64,000 bases of DNA, from assembly GCF_963675165.1 (NCBI RefSeq), contig NC_087384.1, positions 4,271,182 to 4,335,181 of the forward strand, read 5' to 3'. This stretch comes from Halichondria panicea. Lineage: Eukaryota; Porifera; Demospongiae; Suberitida; Halichondriidae. The notes beneath the pieces were generated by a model. The model had not been told where the DNA came from. It was given only the letters and a program-made list of their open reading frames with translations, and made no database searches. Within the stretch, counting starts at the first letter, position 1. Every line of letters begins with the position of its first letter. The position numbers and the translations under genes were made by a program. Positions 1-14,600 of the stretch are shown piece after piece.

Positions 1-849
1 AGAACTTTGTACTGAAATTTGGAGTTTAATCGTAATGAATCCTCCTACCACAATTGAATTACAGTCAGTGCAAATAGTACACTGAACGAGAACTTATGCC
101 CTTTAATCTTACACTTACATTGCAAATACAACAACAGTGTCACTGAAGGAAAACATACAATTGCTTTGAGAAACCCGGCAAACATTTTTACATGTACAGT
201 GTAGACACATTGTGGGAGCAGTGAGCCTCAAATGGTTGGTTGCCTATACATGGTCAAGCAGCTAATTGTTTACACTTACTACCTGTAGTATATTGTATAG
301 TGAGAAATTTTCATGGGTGAAAATTTTTCCTATTTGGCTCCAGAGCCCTCAGCAGAAATGTTTGTGGGTTCTAATATATATATTATAATTATATAATAAT
401 ATTCGCGTTTCAATGCAAGGAAACTACACCCACCAATAGCTTTGCATGTAAAATACTGGTGCATGAGAGTTTATCCTAGCTTTAATTTTCGTGTCTTCTG
501 TCTGCCCTCGAAAAACGCGAAATTTTGCACCTCATAAAAATTTCCCGCTGTAAGGTACATACTCATACAGAAACACAAGTGAATAGATTGTTGCTACAAC
601 AATTATGTTATACTGAAGATCTACCAAGGCTCACAAAGCAGGCAATTTATACAAACTTCATTTCTTTGGCTTATAGCACTGTTGAACTGTTGAATTACTT
701 GCACAGTCAACACACAGATACGTAGATGTGATCTACAACTACTAGTAAGCTCACTCAACTCACTCAAGCCAAGGACAAGGATAATTAAGCCACTGGGTAT
801 AAATTCGGTCCATGTGGCATAGGAAGTCATAAAAAACCCAACATGACAT

Positions 850-1172
850 CAGGGCTGCATTCAGGATTTTGGTAAGGCATGCACCTTTGGTGTATGCCAA
901 ACTAAGGGGGTCCAAGGGCATGCTCCCTTGGAAAATTTTGGATATTTGGAGGCTTAGATCACTTCTGGTGTAATTTCAGCTCATTATGTAGCTATCAATA
1001 GTGACATTACATGATTGTTGTAAATTATAGTGTTAAGTGCGCAGAATAGCTGATACTGACTACCTACCTCAGCTTCTATACTATTGTCAATATATCAAAA
1101 TCAAAATTTGTTAAATCCCAGGGGGGGTGAAATACCCCCTTTCCCCCCCCCCCCTCTCTCAATGCAGCCCTG
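850..1172. mobile_element. hAT-like MITE in P2X intron
   Basis: A 323-bp non-coding element with 12-bp terminal inverted repeats (CAGGGCTGCATT at the left, its complement at the right) and a G-run/C-run interior. I could not find a target-site duplication, so the superfamily assignment is a guess from the CAGGG terminus. A second left end with the same 13 bases starts near 47567. The rest of 1-1324 shows no P2X exon or other gene and is probably P2X intron. Confidence 0.5.
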
Positions 1173-1324
1173 AGTTGTGCATCCTATTATATAATACATA
1201 GACTTGTATCTTTGAATACACGACTTGAAAAATCCCTGCCCCTGAGTAGTGATTTTTTATACAAATCTCTACCCTTTCCCTTTGTGATGCCATTATCTGT
1301 TATACATGCCCACAGACAACTTAC

Positions 1325-1790
1325 CTCAGGGGGAATGATGAGGTCCCCCACGTCCCAGGGTGCTGTAGACAAGCCCTCCCCGTCAATGCAGTGCTGAGTG
1401 TAATCCTCAGTACCATTGTACACTGAGGCACCCTTGACCTTGGTAGTGACCACACTAGACACAGGTCCTGTTTTTTGATAACCTTTCTGAAGCACTATGC
1501 CATACCTGCGGTGAGAAGGTAAGAGAGACAGTTCAAGATAGGGGAAATTTACATGTGCCATGAAACTGCGACATGCAGACCATGTACCAATAATTATAGC
1601 AGCCACTCCCACTTTCCCATGACATGGCTTACACAATCACATAGGCCAGAATTCCTAGCTGGACCAGCCTATTTAGAATTCCCACTTTCTTGTTCTTGAT
1701 GTGCACAATCTTTGGTGTATCATACTCAACAGCAGTGGCCAGTACCGACCCCATTGCAGAAGCTAGAACACTCTTACACCTTGCAGCCAT
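1325..1790 (-). CDS. P2X purinergic receptor, N-terminal part
   Basis: ATP-gated cation channel of the P2X family, plasma membrane; only the first two coding exons lie in the window. Exon 1 is 1633-1790 and exon 2 is 1325-1505; both donors are gtaag and the frame closes (113 codons). The protein starts MAARCKSVLASAMGSV, continues with EYDTPKIVHIKNKKVG, then TM1 (residues about 40-57), then LQKGYQ and the TTKVKG motif. In known P2X receptors the two lysines of TKVKG contact ATP phosphates. The exon ends at WDVGDLIIPPE, another P2X signature. The N-terminal TPK is the conserved threonine/basic motif of the family. The remaining ectodomain, TM2 and C-terminus must lie beyond position 1. The start codon is divergent from the NOS gene. 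Confidence 0.92.
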
Positions 1791-2344
1791 TTTCCAGCTT
1801 TAGAAATCACATTTATGACGTCATCTGATCATCTTATTGACTACACCCATATCCGCACTTAATAATACTCACACAATAATTAATTTTAACAAAGAAGTCT
1901 GGTATTAAACCGGGAGTCGAGTCTCCAGAGTCTGATATTTGCTTGGTCCTGCTTATTAGAGAATTTTGCAAAGATCTTCGTTGCAAGCAGGGTTGAAAGC
2001 AAACGTGCTGGTGAGTTGCAAGCTCAACTTGTAGAGCTAGCTAGACTTATAAATAAATATAACTTCTAGTGATCGTTTGTTGCAAGGACTTGTTGTCTGC
2101 AAAAAGGTTGTGTGTAGCTATAGAAAGCAAGAACTTACGTTTACTTCTAGAGCTAGCAATATCCCAGCTCCTAGACCTAGGTGAACAATGTGTGGCTATG
2201 TTTAAGTTTAGTATGTTTACTTGCATTGTGGACCCATGCAGTCTAGGTCTAGTCATCAGTGGAACATTTTTGTTGGTGTTGAGAATGCCCTTTAAAGTGT
2301 CATTAGATCTGAATTAACCTCGTGTGCATTCTTCCTCCAGGACA
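1791..2344. promoter_or_regulatory. Divergent P2X/NOS spacer with NOS 5'UTR intron
   Basis: The two start codons are 555 bp apart and point away from each other. A good donor (CTG|gtgagt at 2010/2011) and acceptor (cttcctccag ending 2340) suggest a non-coding first NOS exon ending at 2010. The intergenic promoter would then be only about 200 bp. No clear TATA box stands out. The boundaries are inferred from splice motifs only. Confidence 0.5.
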
Positions 2345-5300
2345 ATGTCTGATGTGCTGATAGAGCTCATGCGTATTCCCGGGCAACGGTTTGGAATTGG
2401 ATTTCAGAAGGCAGCAAAACCCCCGTACTGTCTAGTCAACAAGCTACTTGAAGGTGGAGCAGCGCTGCAGAGTGGCAAGATTCAAGTAGGAGATTGTCTT
2501 TTAGGGATAAACGGGAAGAATTTACAACATGTCGACCCCGAACAGCTGAAGGAGATCATGCTGCAGTATCGGAATGACACGAAACTGATTATTGAAATGA
2601 GACGTACCTCATGCTTTAAGCCGAACCAGAACGGGGACACTCCTTCAATTCAGGTCAGGACAACCTCTCCAAACAGCCCAGGCATTTCTGTGAGTGCTAG
2701 TCGATCGCCACTGGCCAATCGTCGTGAGCGTAGATCACCAAACGTGTTGCCAGATATCAACGAAGATAAACCAGTTGACAGTATTGGAATGTTGCACGTT
2801 GCAAGGCGCCCTGAACACCGCCAATCTCTCACACCCGAGACACACCGAAAGATGCCTGGGTTAGATAAATTGAAAATATCCAAGAGCACTAGTCTGGACC
2901 TGGCCAACCTTCCCCAGTGGAGGAAGACAGCTAGTCAATCTGTCAAACTGGAATACCTCATTGATGGCTCGGAGACGACGGACCGGTTGCATAACCATGA
3001 AATGAAGGTACGTTTTGTTTCAGGTGCACGTATGGTTAGGCCGTATACGTACTGTACTACACTGTAGTATAATTCTATACCGTTAGAGACTTCTATTTAG
3101 ATTTACGCTGTACCAGCGATTGGGGAAATTCATTTTACCTAGTGCCCAGAGTTGTTCAACCCTCTGTCTGACATCTTCCAGGCCATACAATTCGCCTTGT
3201 CATTATTTTCTACATGTAGGTACTGTTTATACTAGGTGTATATTTACAGTTTCACCAATTATATTTTACTAGCCATGTATCTGTTTTTGCTCGTATTAAT
3301 TGGGTGGTGGCCTACGCTATGAATGTTGTGATTGACATTATGTGTTCGTGGAGACAAACGGAAAAGTGTTACATCATTGGCTCGAGACTTCCACTGTTAT
3401 GTAATTTAGTACGAGATCATTCTTTTATTTGCGCAACTGCTTGTTAACTAATATTTTGATTATCATGTCAGTGGTTAGTGGTTATGTGCTAATTGTCAGT
3501 GTGATAGAAAAATCTAATCAACAGTTGCTAAGTGTCAATTGAAGTGCAGGTGTACCTAATTAAAACATATCAAACTTTTCACACGCTGTGATCTAGTCCT
3601 CTCCTTTTTTTCCTGTTGTAGTGCATGCATAGTTACAGTATATAGTTACAGTGTTAATGAAGCATTCCTTTAATTGGGGGTATTGTGTTTTGGAATGCCG
3701 TTGCTTAACGTTCCATTCATTCACTTCTATTTGGTAGTTCCAAATGCATTCCTTAAGGCAAAGAAATGGAATGCCGAGGATGAGGGTGAGGGTAAATAGG
3801 CTCTACCACCCCTTAGATGAATTAGCCACTATAGTCCCTTAGTTTAAGTAATAGCACCGTGTGCCATGTGTTAATTATTAAGTGCTAGCTTCTATGTTTA
3901 ATGTACAAAGAAGAAATGAGGGTAGCATTGCTGGGCTTAGGGTGTCTCCATAGTGTGTAGACTTTGGTTGTAGACTGTCTGAACTTGTTACAAATGTGTG
4001 TAAAAAGGGGTTGTCTGTGTGTGTCAACCCATGTTCATGCATGTAGTAAGCAATGACACTTATTCATTCCAAACTAAGTAGCTGCACCCATAGATACAGA
4101 GTGCATATCATGCATGGTGGCTTGCTAGCAGCTAGTACACAATGGTTTCTGTTTTGTGTCAAGGTGAAGTGTTGATGTACTCTGTGGTGTGCCTTGTGGT
4201 TATGCTCAATTACTTCCTCTCAACCCTGTATTTTCTCTTCTGTGCATGGAACTAAATCTGACCTGGGAAGGTGCCCATTGTACTGCTTTCCTACGGGTAA
4301 TAACCACTAAACCCCCAAGATTTAAATATAGCCAGTAAGTGGAAGTTTATACATGTATTCCTTTACAATCCCCAATCCCTGCACACACGCACAGTACAGG
4401 GACACTGGATGCACAGCCAACCATTGCGTTGGATCCCAAATGAACCCCAAAGCCTCTCAATCTAAGAGAGAGTATGCCACCCCTCGCAATAAAGAGGAGA
4501 TTCTCCCATTGGCAGAGGACTTCATCAAACAGTACTATGATTCAAAGAAACAGTAAGTGGCAGTGTATAGAGTCTGGTTTCGGCACTTCTGCTTGGTGGA
4601 AAACTAAGTCTGTAGGTGCTTTAATAACCAGAGAGACTGTACTTGTTTGGTATTAAGTTTAATGCTAGGCAGAGCTGTAGCATTAACTATTGGAGCAAAG
4701 GTGCATAGGTGCATATCAATATTTGACAACAAAATAGCTATGATGTTATTCGTTTAAACATTACATAATGTTACATTCCACACCAGATTCCCATATTTAT
4801 ACTTGAATTAACTCTCCCTATTTCTTGCAAAAGAGGAAAGCATGCATGAATAATGTTATAGTTTCAGTTACAGTCTTTAAGTTTCAGAACACCTGAAAAC
4901 TGGAATCACCTGTATATAATTAAATCATTACTGTGTCATTTTCCTAGGAGTTCTGTTGTGATTTACCTCTATAATAATACACTGCTAGAAGCAAACACTG
5001 CAACTCTATAGTCTGCATCTTGAAGTAATCACCACTCCCACATGCAGTGACACTGTAAATACACAATCACAGTCATGCATGTGAGGGTGATGCGTGTGCA
5101 TGCAGACACCAACATGTATGTATAACCACTCACACAACCCCCCCCCCCCAACGTACACACAGAGCTCTGGGTTCAAACTACGACAAGAAGTACATGAATC
5201 GACTGCATGAGGTGAGGGAAGAAATCGAGAAGACTAGCTTCTTCGACTTGACATATGAGGAGCTCAGTTTTGGGGCCAGGACTGCCTGGAGAAATGCCTC

Positions 5301-8300
5301 TCGCTGCGTTAACAGAATTGTCTGGAGACAGCTCGAGGTGAGCAGGAGAGCAATAGTATGTATACTGTGTCTATATTTCTGACACCTTGTCATTGTATGT
5401 ATAAGTACCAAAATCTAGACGTAATTTCGGTTACCCTGTGATGGAAATAGAGTTTGCACATAACTATGTAGATTGAGCATTCCTACATGTACTTCACTAT
5501 TACATGTAGTGGTCAGGGTTTAGCATGGATGCTGTCTTTTATTGAATTCTTTGTGGTAGGCGAGTCACTTCCCTCCTGAATGCAAGTACTGTGTAGGTAC
5601 TCCCACAGCTGGCTGTTGTGGCTAGGGGTAACTGCAAATTAAGTTATGGCTGCAATTAATGCAATACATGTACAATGTATATGATCCAGCTTGAACTACA
5701 TTTTAAGTGCAATTGCTAGATCGAAGTTATGGTGGGTGGTTCTCTATAGTGTTAATTCTTAGTAGTTGGATTGCGTATAAAGTAGATTTACCTCGTTGAT
5801 CGATGATTATACAAGCTTCATAGTAATTATATCCCTTTTCTTGTGGCCCAGATATACGTGTGTCTGCTCTTATGCTATACTGTGTTGCAGGAGTTCAAGT
5901 CCATTGTGAATACACACACACACCCACACACACACACACACAGTTGCTAGACGCTCGAAATGTTACCACCGCAAAAGAAATGTTTGAAGCTGTATGCCAC
6001 CACATAAGGTATTCAAACAACGGAGGAAACCTCAGGTATGCAGCAGTATTTAATTAGTATCACCTTTTTATCACCTTTTCAATATCCCTGACTGTTTTTC
6101 CGTATTTGTTAATTAATTATTTTCAAAGCCCTTGTCACGTTGCTATGCATAGGTGACAGACACCTCGTGAATATCATTATAAGCAGCGATGTGTTGTTAG
6201 ACTAGTACACAGGGAATTTCCACCATGCATTTCTAAAAGCATACATGCACATGCATTGATTCATTGTGTGTTTTGTTATTAGCACAATTTAGCATTAATT
6301 ACAAAATTGCTAAATTAGTACCCTGGTTATACTAAACACCATAGTAGTGGTGATCAGCCTTAATTATATTATGTGCATGATAATTAGTACTCACAGAGGC
6401 GGTAATTATGACAACATTGCGTGCAGTATAGGGCTAAGGATTCGAAATGAAGGGAGTTGTAGGAACAGGACTTCTTCCCAGGATGTTCGACTCTCTCTAC
6501 TCTGGCCCGATTCTTGACATGCCAGACTAGCTCTAGCTTGCCCCTCGATATGCCGTCTTGCACGTGATGATGTCGTAGCTCCTCTGTTACACTCCTTAAG
6601 CATTGTAATGTTACATGTATTATACGACATTTTGAACTAATAGTTTCGCGGTCATTTTCCATACATTTGCCTTTTGTTATAGCTAGTGCATTCCATACAC
6701 AATACAGTTGTTGGAAGTATGCATGGTTATGTTAGGCTACTACTGTGTGGAGGGTTTGCGATTGAGACTAGCTTTCACTTACACTTAGACATTACACATA
6801 ATGATGCATTCTTTGTTTAAGCATTTCTGTCAAAGTATAATATATTATACTATGGATAATGTTAGTGATCTTCATTTAATGTTTCTCACCATTGAATGCA
6901 CGTGTCCTTGTCCTGTACATACTCCACATGCTTTTACACGTCAGCATACTTGTGTTAATTGGTTGAAGTATGTACTTCGAGAAAATAATGTCGAGAATAG
7001 ACTGTCTAAGGATCAAAGTGGATTCCTTTACAATAGATCGTATATTAGATTCGACCTTGATGTAGTGCTGCTACATATAGTTGGTGATACACACTATTTT
7101 CAGGTTATGCTTACAGTGTTTGTATACAAACGTAATTAATACACTACAATAGTAGTACGTTTACGTCTTGTTACATAGTCTGCAATATAGTATTGGTACT
7201 AAAGTATACGTATATCTCTTTCATGTATTCAGTTTGCTTTTCCCTTGCAGATCAACAATCACTGTGTTTGCTCCTCGTAAAAAGAAGAACGCCGACTTCC
7301 GTGTCTGGAACATCCAGTTGATCAGTTATGCTGGCTACAAGAATGCAGACAATTCAATCTTGGGGGACCCAGCTAGAGTGGAGTTTACTGAGGTACTTCA
7401 TAGCACAGTTGACCTTTAAATACTATTGGTTGTTACATACCTGTGTTTATAATGGGATAGTAAGTTTATGCCCACATGGCATGTGTACAAGTCCGGCTCT
7501 AGTTGTAAAAACTATGCTCATGGAACATTAATTAAGCTCTGCTCATAACATTAATTAAGCTTTATTTGCTTTGATGCGAGCTAGTGATGCATCACCCAGT
7601 GAAGGGGGTACGTGATTAGCACCTTAGGGTGAAGGGGGTACGTGATTAGCACCTTAGGGTGCTGCGCATGTGTATCAATATTATTCTCTGAATTTCGTGC
7701 GTTAATAAATAAATTACTTTTTCTGTGAGCCATTGTTTATGATCAGTATTTTCTGTGACTTCCCAAATCAATTAATTGACCAACGGTGTAGACTTTATGG
7801 TTTTAGTAGCTCAGCTGTACAAATTTAACTACACATGCATGTACTTATCGGGATGCTTATAGCCTAAGGTACAGGTTGTGTAATGTGACCAACTGAGATA
7901 AAGCCTCGGTGTGCATGCGCAAGTTACACGGTATAGTGTGTTGGTGTGTGTAGACTGCTACAGCTGCTCAAGGATCAATGAAGTACAAGTAAGAGTTTCT
8001 ATAGGTTCTAGTCATGGATTTCTATTCGTGGATTTGCAAAATAATACTAGGTTCTCGAGTTATACCTAGTTTGCTTACTTGGAATGCCATTGCAGCCTTT
8101 TCAGAAGACTTACATAAGTCACATGTAGTACTATCCACCCATAATAATTTATGATCATCGCCTTTGTCACAGCGTGCAGTGGGTGATTAATACACCTTAT
8201 TCAGTGTACATTGTAATGTTACTTTTCTCCCTCAGGTGTGCATGCGTCTTGGCTGGCAGCCCCCAAAGGTAAGGACAGCTTGGGACGTCCTCCCTCTAGT

Positions 8301-8625
8301 CTTGCAAGCTAGTACCGGCGAACCAGAGATCTTCGATATACCCAAAGAGATTGTGCTCGATACTGTTATCTCACATCCAGAGTACGTATGCATGCAGTCT
8401 CTCACTACAATACTTGTATGATCAATAATAATATAATTTAAGTACAGTGTAATTATGCGTCACTGAATATACTAACTGTACATGATGTTTGGCTTACCTA
8501 AGTTCTGAAATACAAGTAGCACGTACGTACATTATTTTTAGTATTCATGTTTAGAAAGAAAGGGGAGAAAGTGGGGGAGTGTGGGAAAGAAAGGGAGAGG
8601 TCTGATTGTAACAATATCCCCCTCT

Positions 8626-8680
<55 letters not shown>

Positions 8681-11600
8681 CTACGACTGGTTCGAGAAGA
8701 AGTTGGGCTTGCGTTGGTATGCTCTGCCTGCTGTATCAAATGTCGCCTTGGATGTGGGCGGTATCGAGTTCCCTGCAGCACCCTTCAGCGGTTGGTACAT
8801 GTGCACTGAGATAGCACGTGACCTAGGAGATGCTAACAGATACAACAAGCTCAAGGTGAGTGGGCTCGGCAGGTGAAGACATAAAGACCTAGGATATTGT
8901 ATTGTTGGTTGGCTGGTTGCTAGCTAGAATGTACAGTAAATGTACGTCGACCTCCTTTTTGGTATTGGGAGGATATGTCATGTATCACTATTAACATCCA
9001 GTTTTGGGTAGAGGGGATTTCATGTCTACCTGGAATTAGTCTGCATGTATATTATTTAGCAGGCTTCAGGATATCCCTAATACATTGTAGCTATGGCAAC
9101 TCTATTATGTAGTAAGTACACGATACTTCCTGTCTGTTTCCTCTCCCACACCTTGCTCAAAGCCAAGCTCCATTGAACCCTAGTGAAGGTCAACCTTAAA
9201 AACATTCCCCCAGTGTTTGTGTGGGTGGTTGTGGTGGCTGAGAAGAGCCTCACTAACTACATAGCTGTACCATCACTCCCTGTGTGTGGGAGAGTGGTGT
9301 ATTCTAGACAGTAGACTCTCCACAACATTAGTTAGCCAGACTAGGTGGTTTTGAGGGCTGCCATTGTGTCTGAACCACAACATGCAACTAGTTTGATCAA
9401 AGGTCACCTTGGTACACAGTGTGTTGGTGTAGTGGTGGCTTGGTGGGTTGTGTGAGTGCATGTCAGAGGAGGATAGCGGGTGCATGTGCAGATACCAGAG
9501 ATATTTGTGCCAATATTAAGGGCCTGGGAGATTTACCGCGGAAGGTTTAACTTTTGTGGGGTAGTTACAATTCCCCTGTGACAATTTTGTTTTGTGTTCA
9601 TAGATCAGTATGTTAATTACTAAACATGTGGTGTGTTTCCGTGCAGCCCATAGCTTTAGAAATGGGTCTGAACATTCAGACGTATAAGCTGTGGAAGGAC
9701 AGGGCCATGCTTGAACTCAATGTGGCAATTCTGCACAGCTTCCAGGTAAAATAACGTACACATGCAGTCAATAGTTCCATTACAGCATTTGTGCAAGCCT
9801 TTAATTAAAGTAACCAAAAGCTCTTGTAGTCGATTATGTATACCTTAGTATTATAGTACTTTCCTAGTCTGCCCTGAGGCAGTTTGCTCTATATCCTCCC
9901 TTGTCTAGATGTATTTCCTGCCATATTTAGTATCATGCTCACATGCACCCTTCGATCCTTTGATCTATCCACAAGGCTTGTTGTTTTATGCATGCACACT
10001 GTATATACCCTTTTGTTACAACTACATGTATACACTTTTCTGTCTCTCACCAATTTTAGAAAGCACGTATCTCGGTCACGGACCACCATGCTGCCACAGA
10101 GGGATTCATGACCCATTTTAAGACAGAGACTCAGTCGAGGGGTGGATGTCCCGCTGACTGGGTGTGGATAGTCCCACCCATCTCTGGCAGCGTTACTCCA
10201 GTATTCCATCAGGTGAGTATGCTTTTAACTATAGTAGCTAGTTCACTATACAGTTTGTATATCACTGTAGCTAGTACAGCGAGAAAGTTTAGCGTACAAT
10301 GTTCATTACGAAAATGACTTACTTGTGCATGTAGCTTGCAAGTTAAATATTAATTAATATTGTGTTTTCTCCTACAGGAAATGCTGCTGTACCATTTGAG
10401 CCCCTGCTACCAGTACCAAGACGACCCGTGGAAGCACTACAACTTCGGGGTTGCACAAGGCAGACAAAAGATCCTGCCATTCAAGAAGGTTGCCTTGTGA
10501 GTGTGTAGTAGTTTGGTGTTGGTGTGTGTGTGCATGACGACAATTGGTACGTATATTTTGTCCACTAATAATCATTATGATGACGATTTGGAGATGATAA
10601 ACAGATTCGTATAATTATACGGATATTACTTTCACAATAGATTGGTGCAGTTTTTGCTTGCTCCTTGTCAGGAAGTTAATGAGCGTGTACATTATGTGTT
10701 ATTACGTAAATGTACATAGTCACATGCACACGTGCAATAGTACCCTCGCCTATTCATACCCCACCTACCACAACACTACAAACACAGTATGGTCCAGAAA
10801 ATGATGAAAATTTTCGGCAAGATTTACCAGAAGCGAGTCAAAGCCACGATCCTGTACGCCTCTGAGACAGGTCGCTCTAAGAACTATGCTAGCGTGGTGA
10901 ATGACGTGTTTGGGCGTGTGTTTGCTACCAAGTTGATGTGTATGGAGGACTACGACAGAGCTAACCTGGAGCAGGAGCAGATGTTACTGATTGTGACAAG
11001 CACCTTTGGCAGTGGAGACCCTCCTGCTAACGGAGAGGTAGGTGGGGCTTATTGTTAGCTTGTACATGTTGTTAGCTTGTACATGCATGCATGACTCGTA
11101 CTGGTAAAGAGTTAAACCTAGTGCTTTAATGTACGTACTGGTACATATACAATACATGCATCAATCCTATGACTGCATCTCATGTATACGTACACTACAT
11201 CTGTACATATACGTATACAGCCTAGTGTCTACATGTACTTGTATAATTGTATGCACATGCAGTGACTCTCTGATTCCTATACAGATGTTTGGTCGATACT
11301 TGTTGGACCTTCGTAACGGGTCCTCTGCCCACGGCCTGGCCGCTGCACCCACTCCTCGCTCCCATCGGATGAGCACCGTTGTTGCTCCAACTAGAGAGCA
11401 CCTCCAGCAGGGAGGTTCGCCCGGTAGAAGTGCAGCAGGACCACTCACACAAGTCAAGTGAGCACACCACTCTTGTACAGGGTATGCAGCTGCAGTAACA
11501 CTGTACGGCAACGGGTGTACGCAGCTAATTAATGCTCTATACATTCAGCCTTTAAATGATCATGAAACAGATACTTTCGTACACTGTACATATAATAATA

Positions 11601-14600
11601 TTTGTCTGTGTGCATACACATGGAGTGTTCTAGCTGTCTGAGCAATGTGAACTTCTTTGTTACCTGTACATGTATGTTGCTGCAGATATTGTGTGTTTGG
11701 ACTTGGCTCCAGGGCATACCCCAACTTCTGTACGTTTGCCCACACCTGTGACAACCTGCTCAGTGACCTGGGGGCAGAGAAAATATTATCTTGTGGAGAG
11801 GGAGATGAACTGTGCGGACAAGAGGAGAGCTTTCAGGTGTGCAGGAATATGAGGGTTAGGGGTACAGAGTTACTGCTTTAAAGGTGCATGTAGAGGAGTA
11901 TGAAAGATTTTCATCAGTAGAACATAAATTGTACATAATTATACATACGTTTAAGGACACCATTCACATTTGTATACACTGCTTCCCCCTCCCTGTAGGC
12001 GTGGTTGAAGCAGTGCTACCAGGAGGCCTGTGCTGCGTACAGCCTGGAGCAACACTTGGACGACTCTGACTTTGAGGGATACAACACTGGCTACTCATCT
12101 GAAAAATTCCGAGTGATGAAGTACGATAATGCCCGTCCAATTAGAGATGAGTGCAATGGCTTGAGGGTCGTTCACTCGAAGGATGTCTACCCAGCAGTGC
12201 TCAAGAGCAGAGTGAAGCTGCAGCCTTCCCATTCTGAGTGAGTTTGCACCCACTTTGGCAGGGGGTGTGTGGCAAGAAGAGTATATTCTGCACCTACGTT
12301 ACTGCATGTGGAATCACATACTTTCCCAAAATTGCTTCAAAGGAGAGTATTGAAGTTATGTCATGGAAATTACTAGAATGCTGTTGGCCAACATGTAATT
12401 AATTGTTAATTGCCAAGCATTTCCTATTTCTGTTGTTTCTCATTCTCTAGACAATTAAGCTGCGCATTTACTTAATATTGAAACAGTCAGTAGGCTTCGA
12501 TCCAAATTATCGATGATGTGATGTATAGTATGTAGTGATACATGTATTGTACAGATTGAGTATTTATTCACAAACCACATGCACACATACAGTCGTTCCA
12601 CGATTATGGCAGTGTTAGGCATGAGTGGATCACGACGTCTCAATTATGAACCAGGAGACCATGTGGCGATCTTCCCTCAAAACAATCACAAGGTTGTGAC
12701 AACCCTCATTGACCGTCTCAACCCGTCCATCAACCCAGACCAACCAATCTTTATCGAGACACGTCGAGTGTCAACCAATGGCGATTCGTCGTGGGTGGAG
12801 GACCGACGAATGCCGGTGCCCGTTACCCTCCGTGAAGCTCTCACCTACTACCTCGACATCGCCAACCCACCCTCCGCCCAGTTTTTGAAGCTACTTGCCA
12901 AACAGGCCACAAGGTTGGCTGATAAAGAGGCCCTCAACGAACTAGCCAAGGGTGGCGATACTTACGAGGACTGGAAGTATGAGAGGTTCCCTAGCTTTTG
13001 TGACGTGATGGACCAGTTTCCCTCACTGAAAGTAGATGTCACTCTTCTACTGCAGCAACTGCCTCTACTGCAGTGTGTAAGTCAATGCGTCATGCGCAAA
13101 CATTCTGGCACCACATTTTATACAGTGCACAGTAATTTTCGTAATATTTCTTGAAGGCCTTAATTGTAAATTCCCTGGTCAATTTCGTGCAATTATATTA
13201 CTCATTATAGCCAGACCTTTGTGTGCATTTACATGTAATGCTGAATTAGAGTACATGTAGCTGCTTGGAATGAGTGTTGTCGTTGTCGACACTGGTCTTG
13301 CTTTAACAAACCCCTCCCCCATATCATGCAGCGCTACTATTCGATTAGCTCCTCCCCTAAGCTGCATCCTGACGAGGTCCATGTCACTGTTGCCGTAGTG
13401 TCCTTCAGAAAAAGGAGTAAGTCTCGCACTCGTACAATGTACATCGCACATTTCCTCTCTCAAGTGCAGCAACACTTCAATTGTAAATACAGTTGTCATC
13501 AGGTACATGATGTGTTCAACTGTGCTTATGAACTACGTGAAAGTTGCTTAATGAGCCTCATGCAGCACGTGTTTGGTTCCGACCACATTAACACACCTGT
13601 GGATAGACACTCACTGCATGCCTGATTCACAATCACCTGCATGCAGTATAGCATACCTCCTTTCATCTCTTAATTCATAGCTGCTCAAGACAATATTGAG
13701 CACTACTTCTACAACTTCTGTTTGAGCTGTAGCCAAATAATTATATTTTGGCTCTCAGTTTTGAACAGTAGTGCAGTCATGTATGTGCATAGCTTTTATT
13801 TAACCCACATACCTTCCCTACACACTTACAGATGGTTTGGGTCCTCGTCACAATGGGGTGTGTTCCACATGGCTGAACAAAGTGGACCTGGGGGAGGTGA
13901 TACCATGCTTTATCCGCAAGGCCCATGCCTTCCGCATGCCCAAAGACCCTCGTGTCCCCATCATCATGGTGGGTCCCGGCACTGGTATCGCTCCGTTCAG
14001 ATCATTCTGGCAGGATCGCATATACGTGAAGAACGAGGCTCTCAAGATGCAACTGAGCATGCCCAGTAACATCCCCACCAAGGTGTGCACACGGGCATGC
14101 ATGTACGTTGTACCTTCCACTGCATATGGACATACTTATGAGTGCATTGTGTTCTATAGTGAGCATGATCATGCACTCAACAGCCTATTAATTGGTGCAT
14201 AGTTATTACAGTTAGCTGAAAGCCTATTAGAGAAATGTCTGAAAGGGTTTCTGATAAATGCAATCAGGAAATGTTTCTTAAATTGCTTCCTGTGGGTTGA
14301 CTGTGGTCATTGCTTCTCAAAAATTGATTTTAGAAACCTAATGTTGTTTTGGCAGGAAATTTAATCATTTTTGCTTGTCAGTCACATTCCATTGGTGTGA
14401 AGTGTCCTACACCCACACAGTTGCATGTGTCAGCTGATGTTTGAGTTGTGGTAATTTAATTAGCACCTTAGGTTCATGAACACGATAATTAATGTTGTGA
14501 CACAACAATGTGCACACACACGCACGCACACGGCTCGGAGCTGATCTCATTAGTGGCAGGGTGCTCTGCCATTTTTTCGTCTTGATTCTGTGCAGCTACG

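Noticed and set aside
6384-6662. Minus-strand frames in NOS intron 4
   Set aside because: No domain, no splice partner, and overlapping frames on the same strand are equally open.
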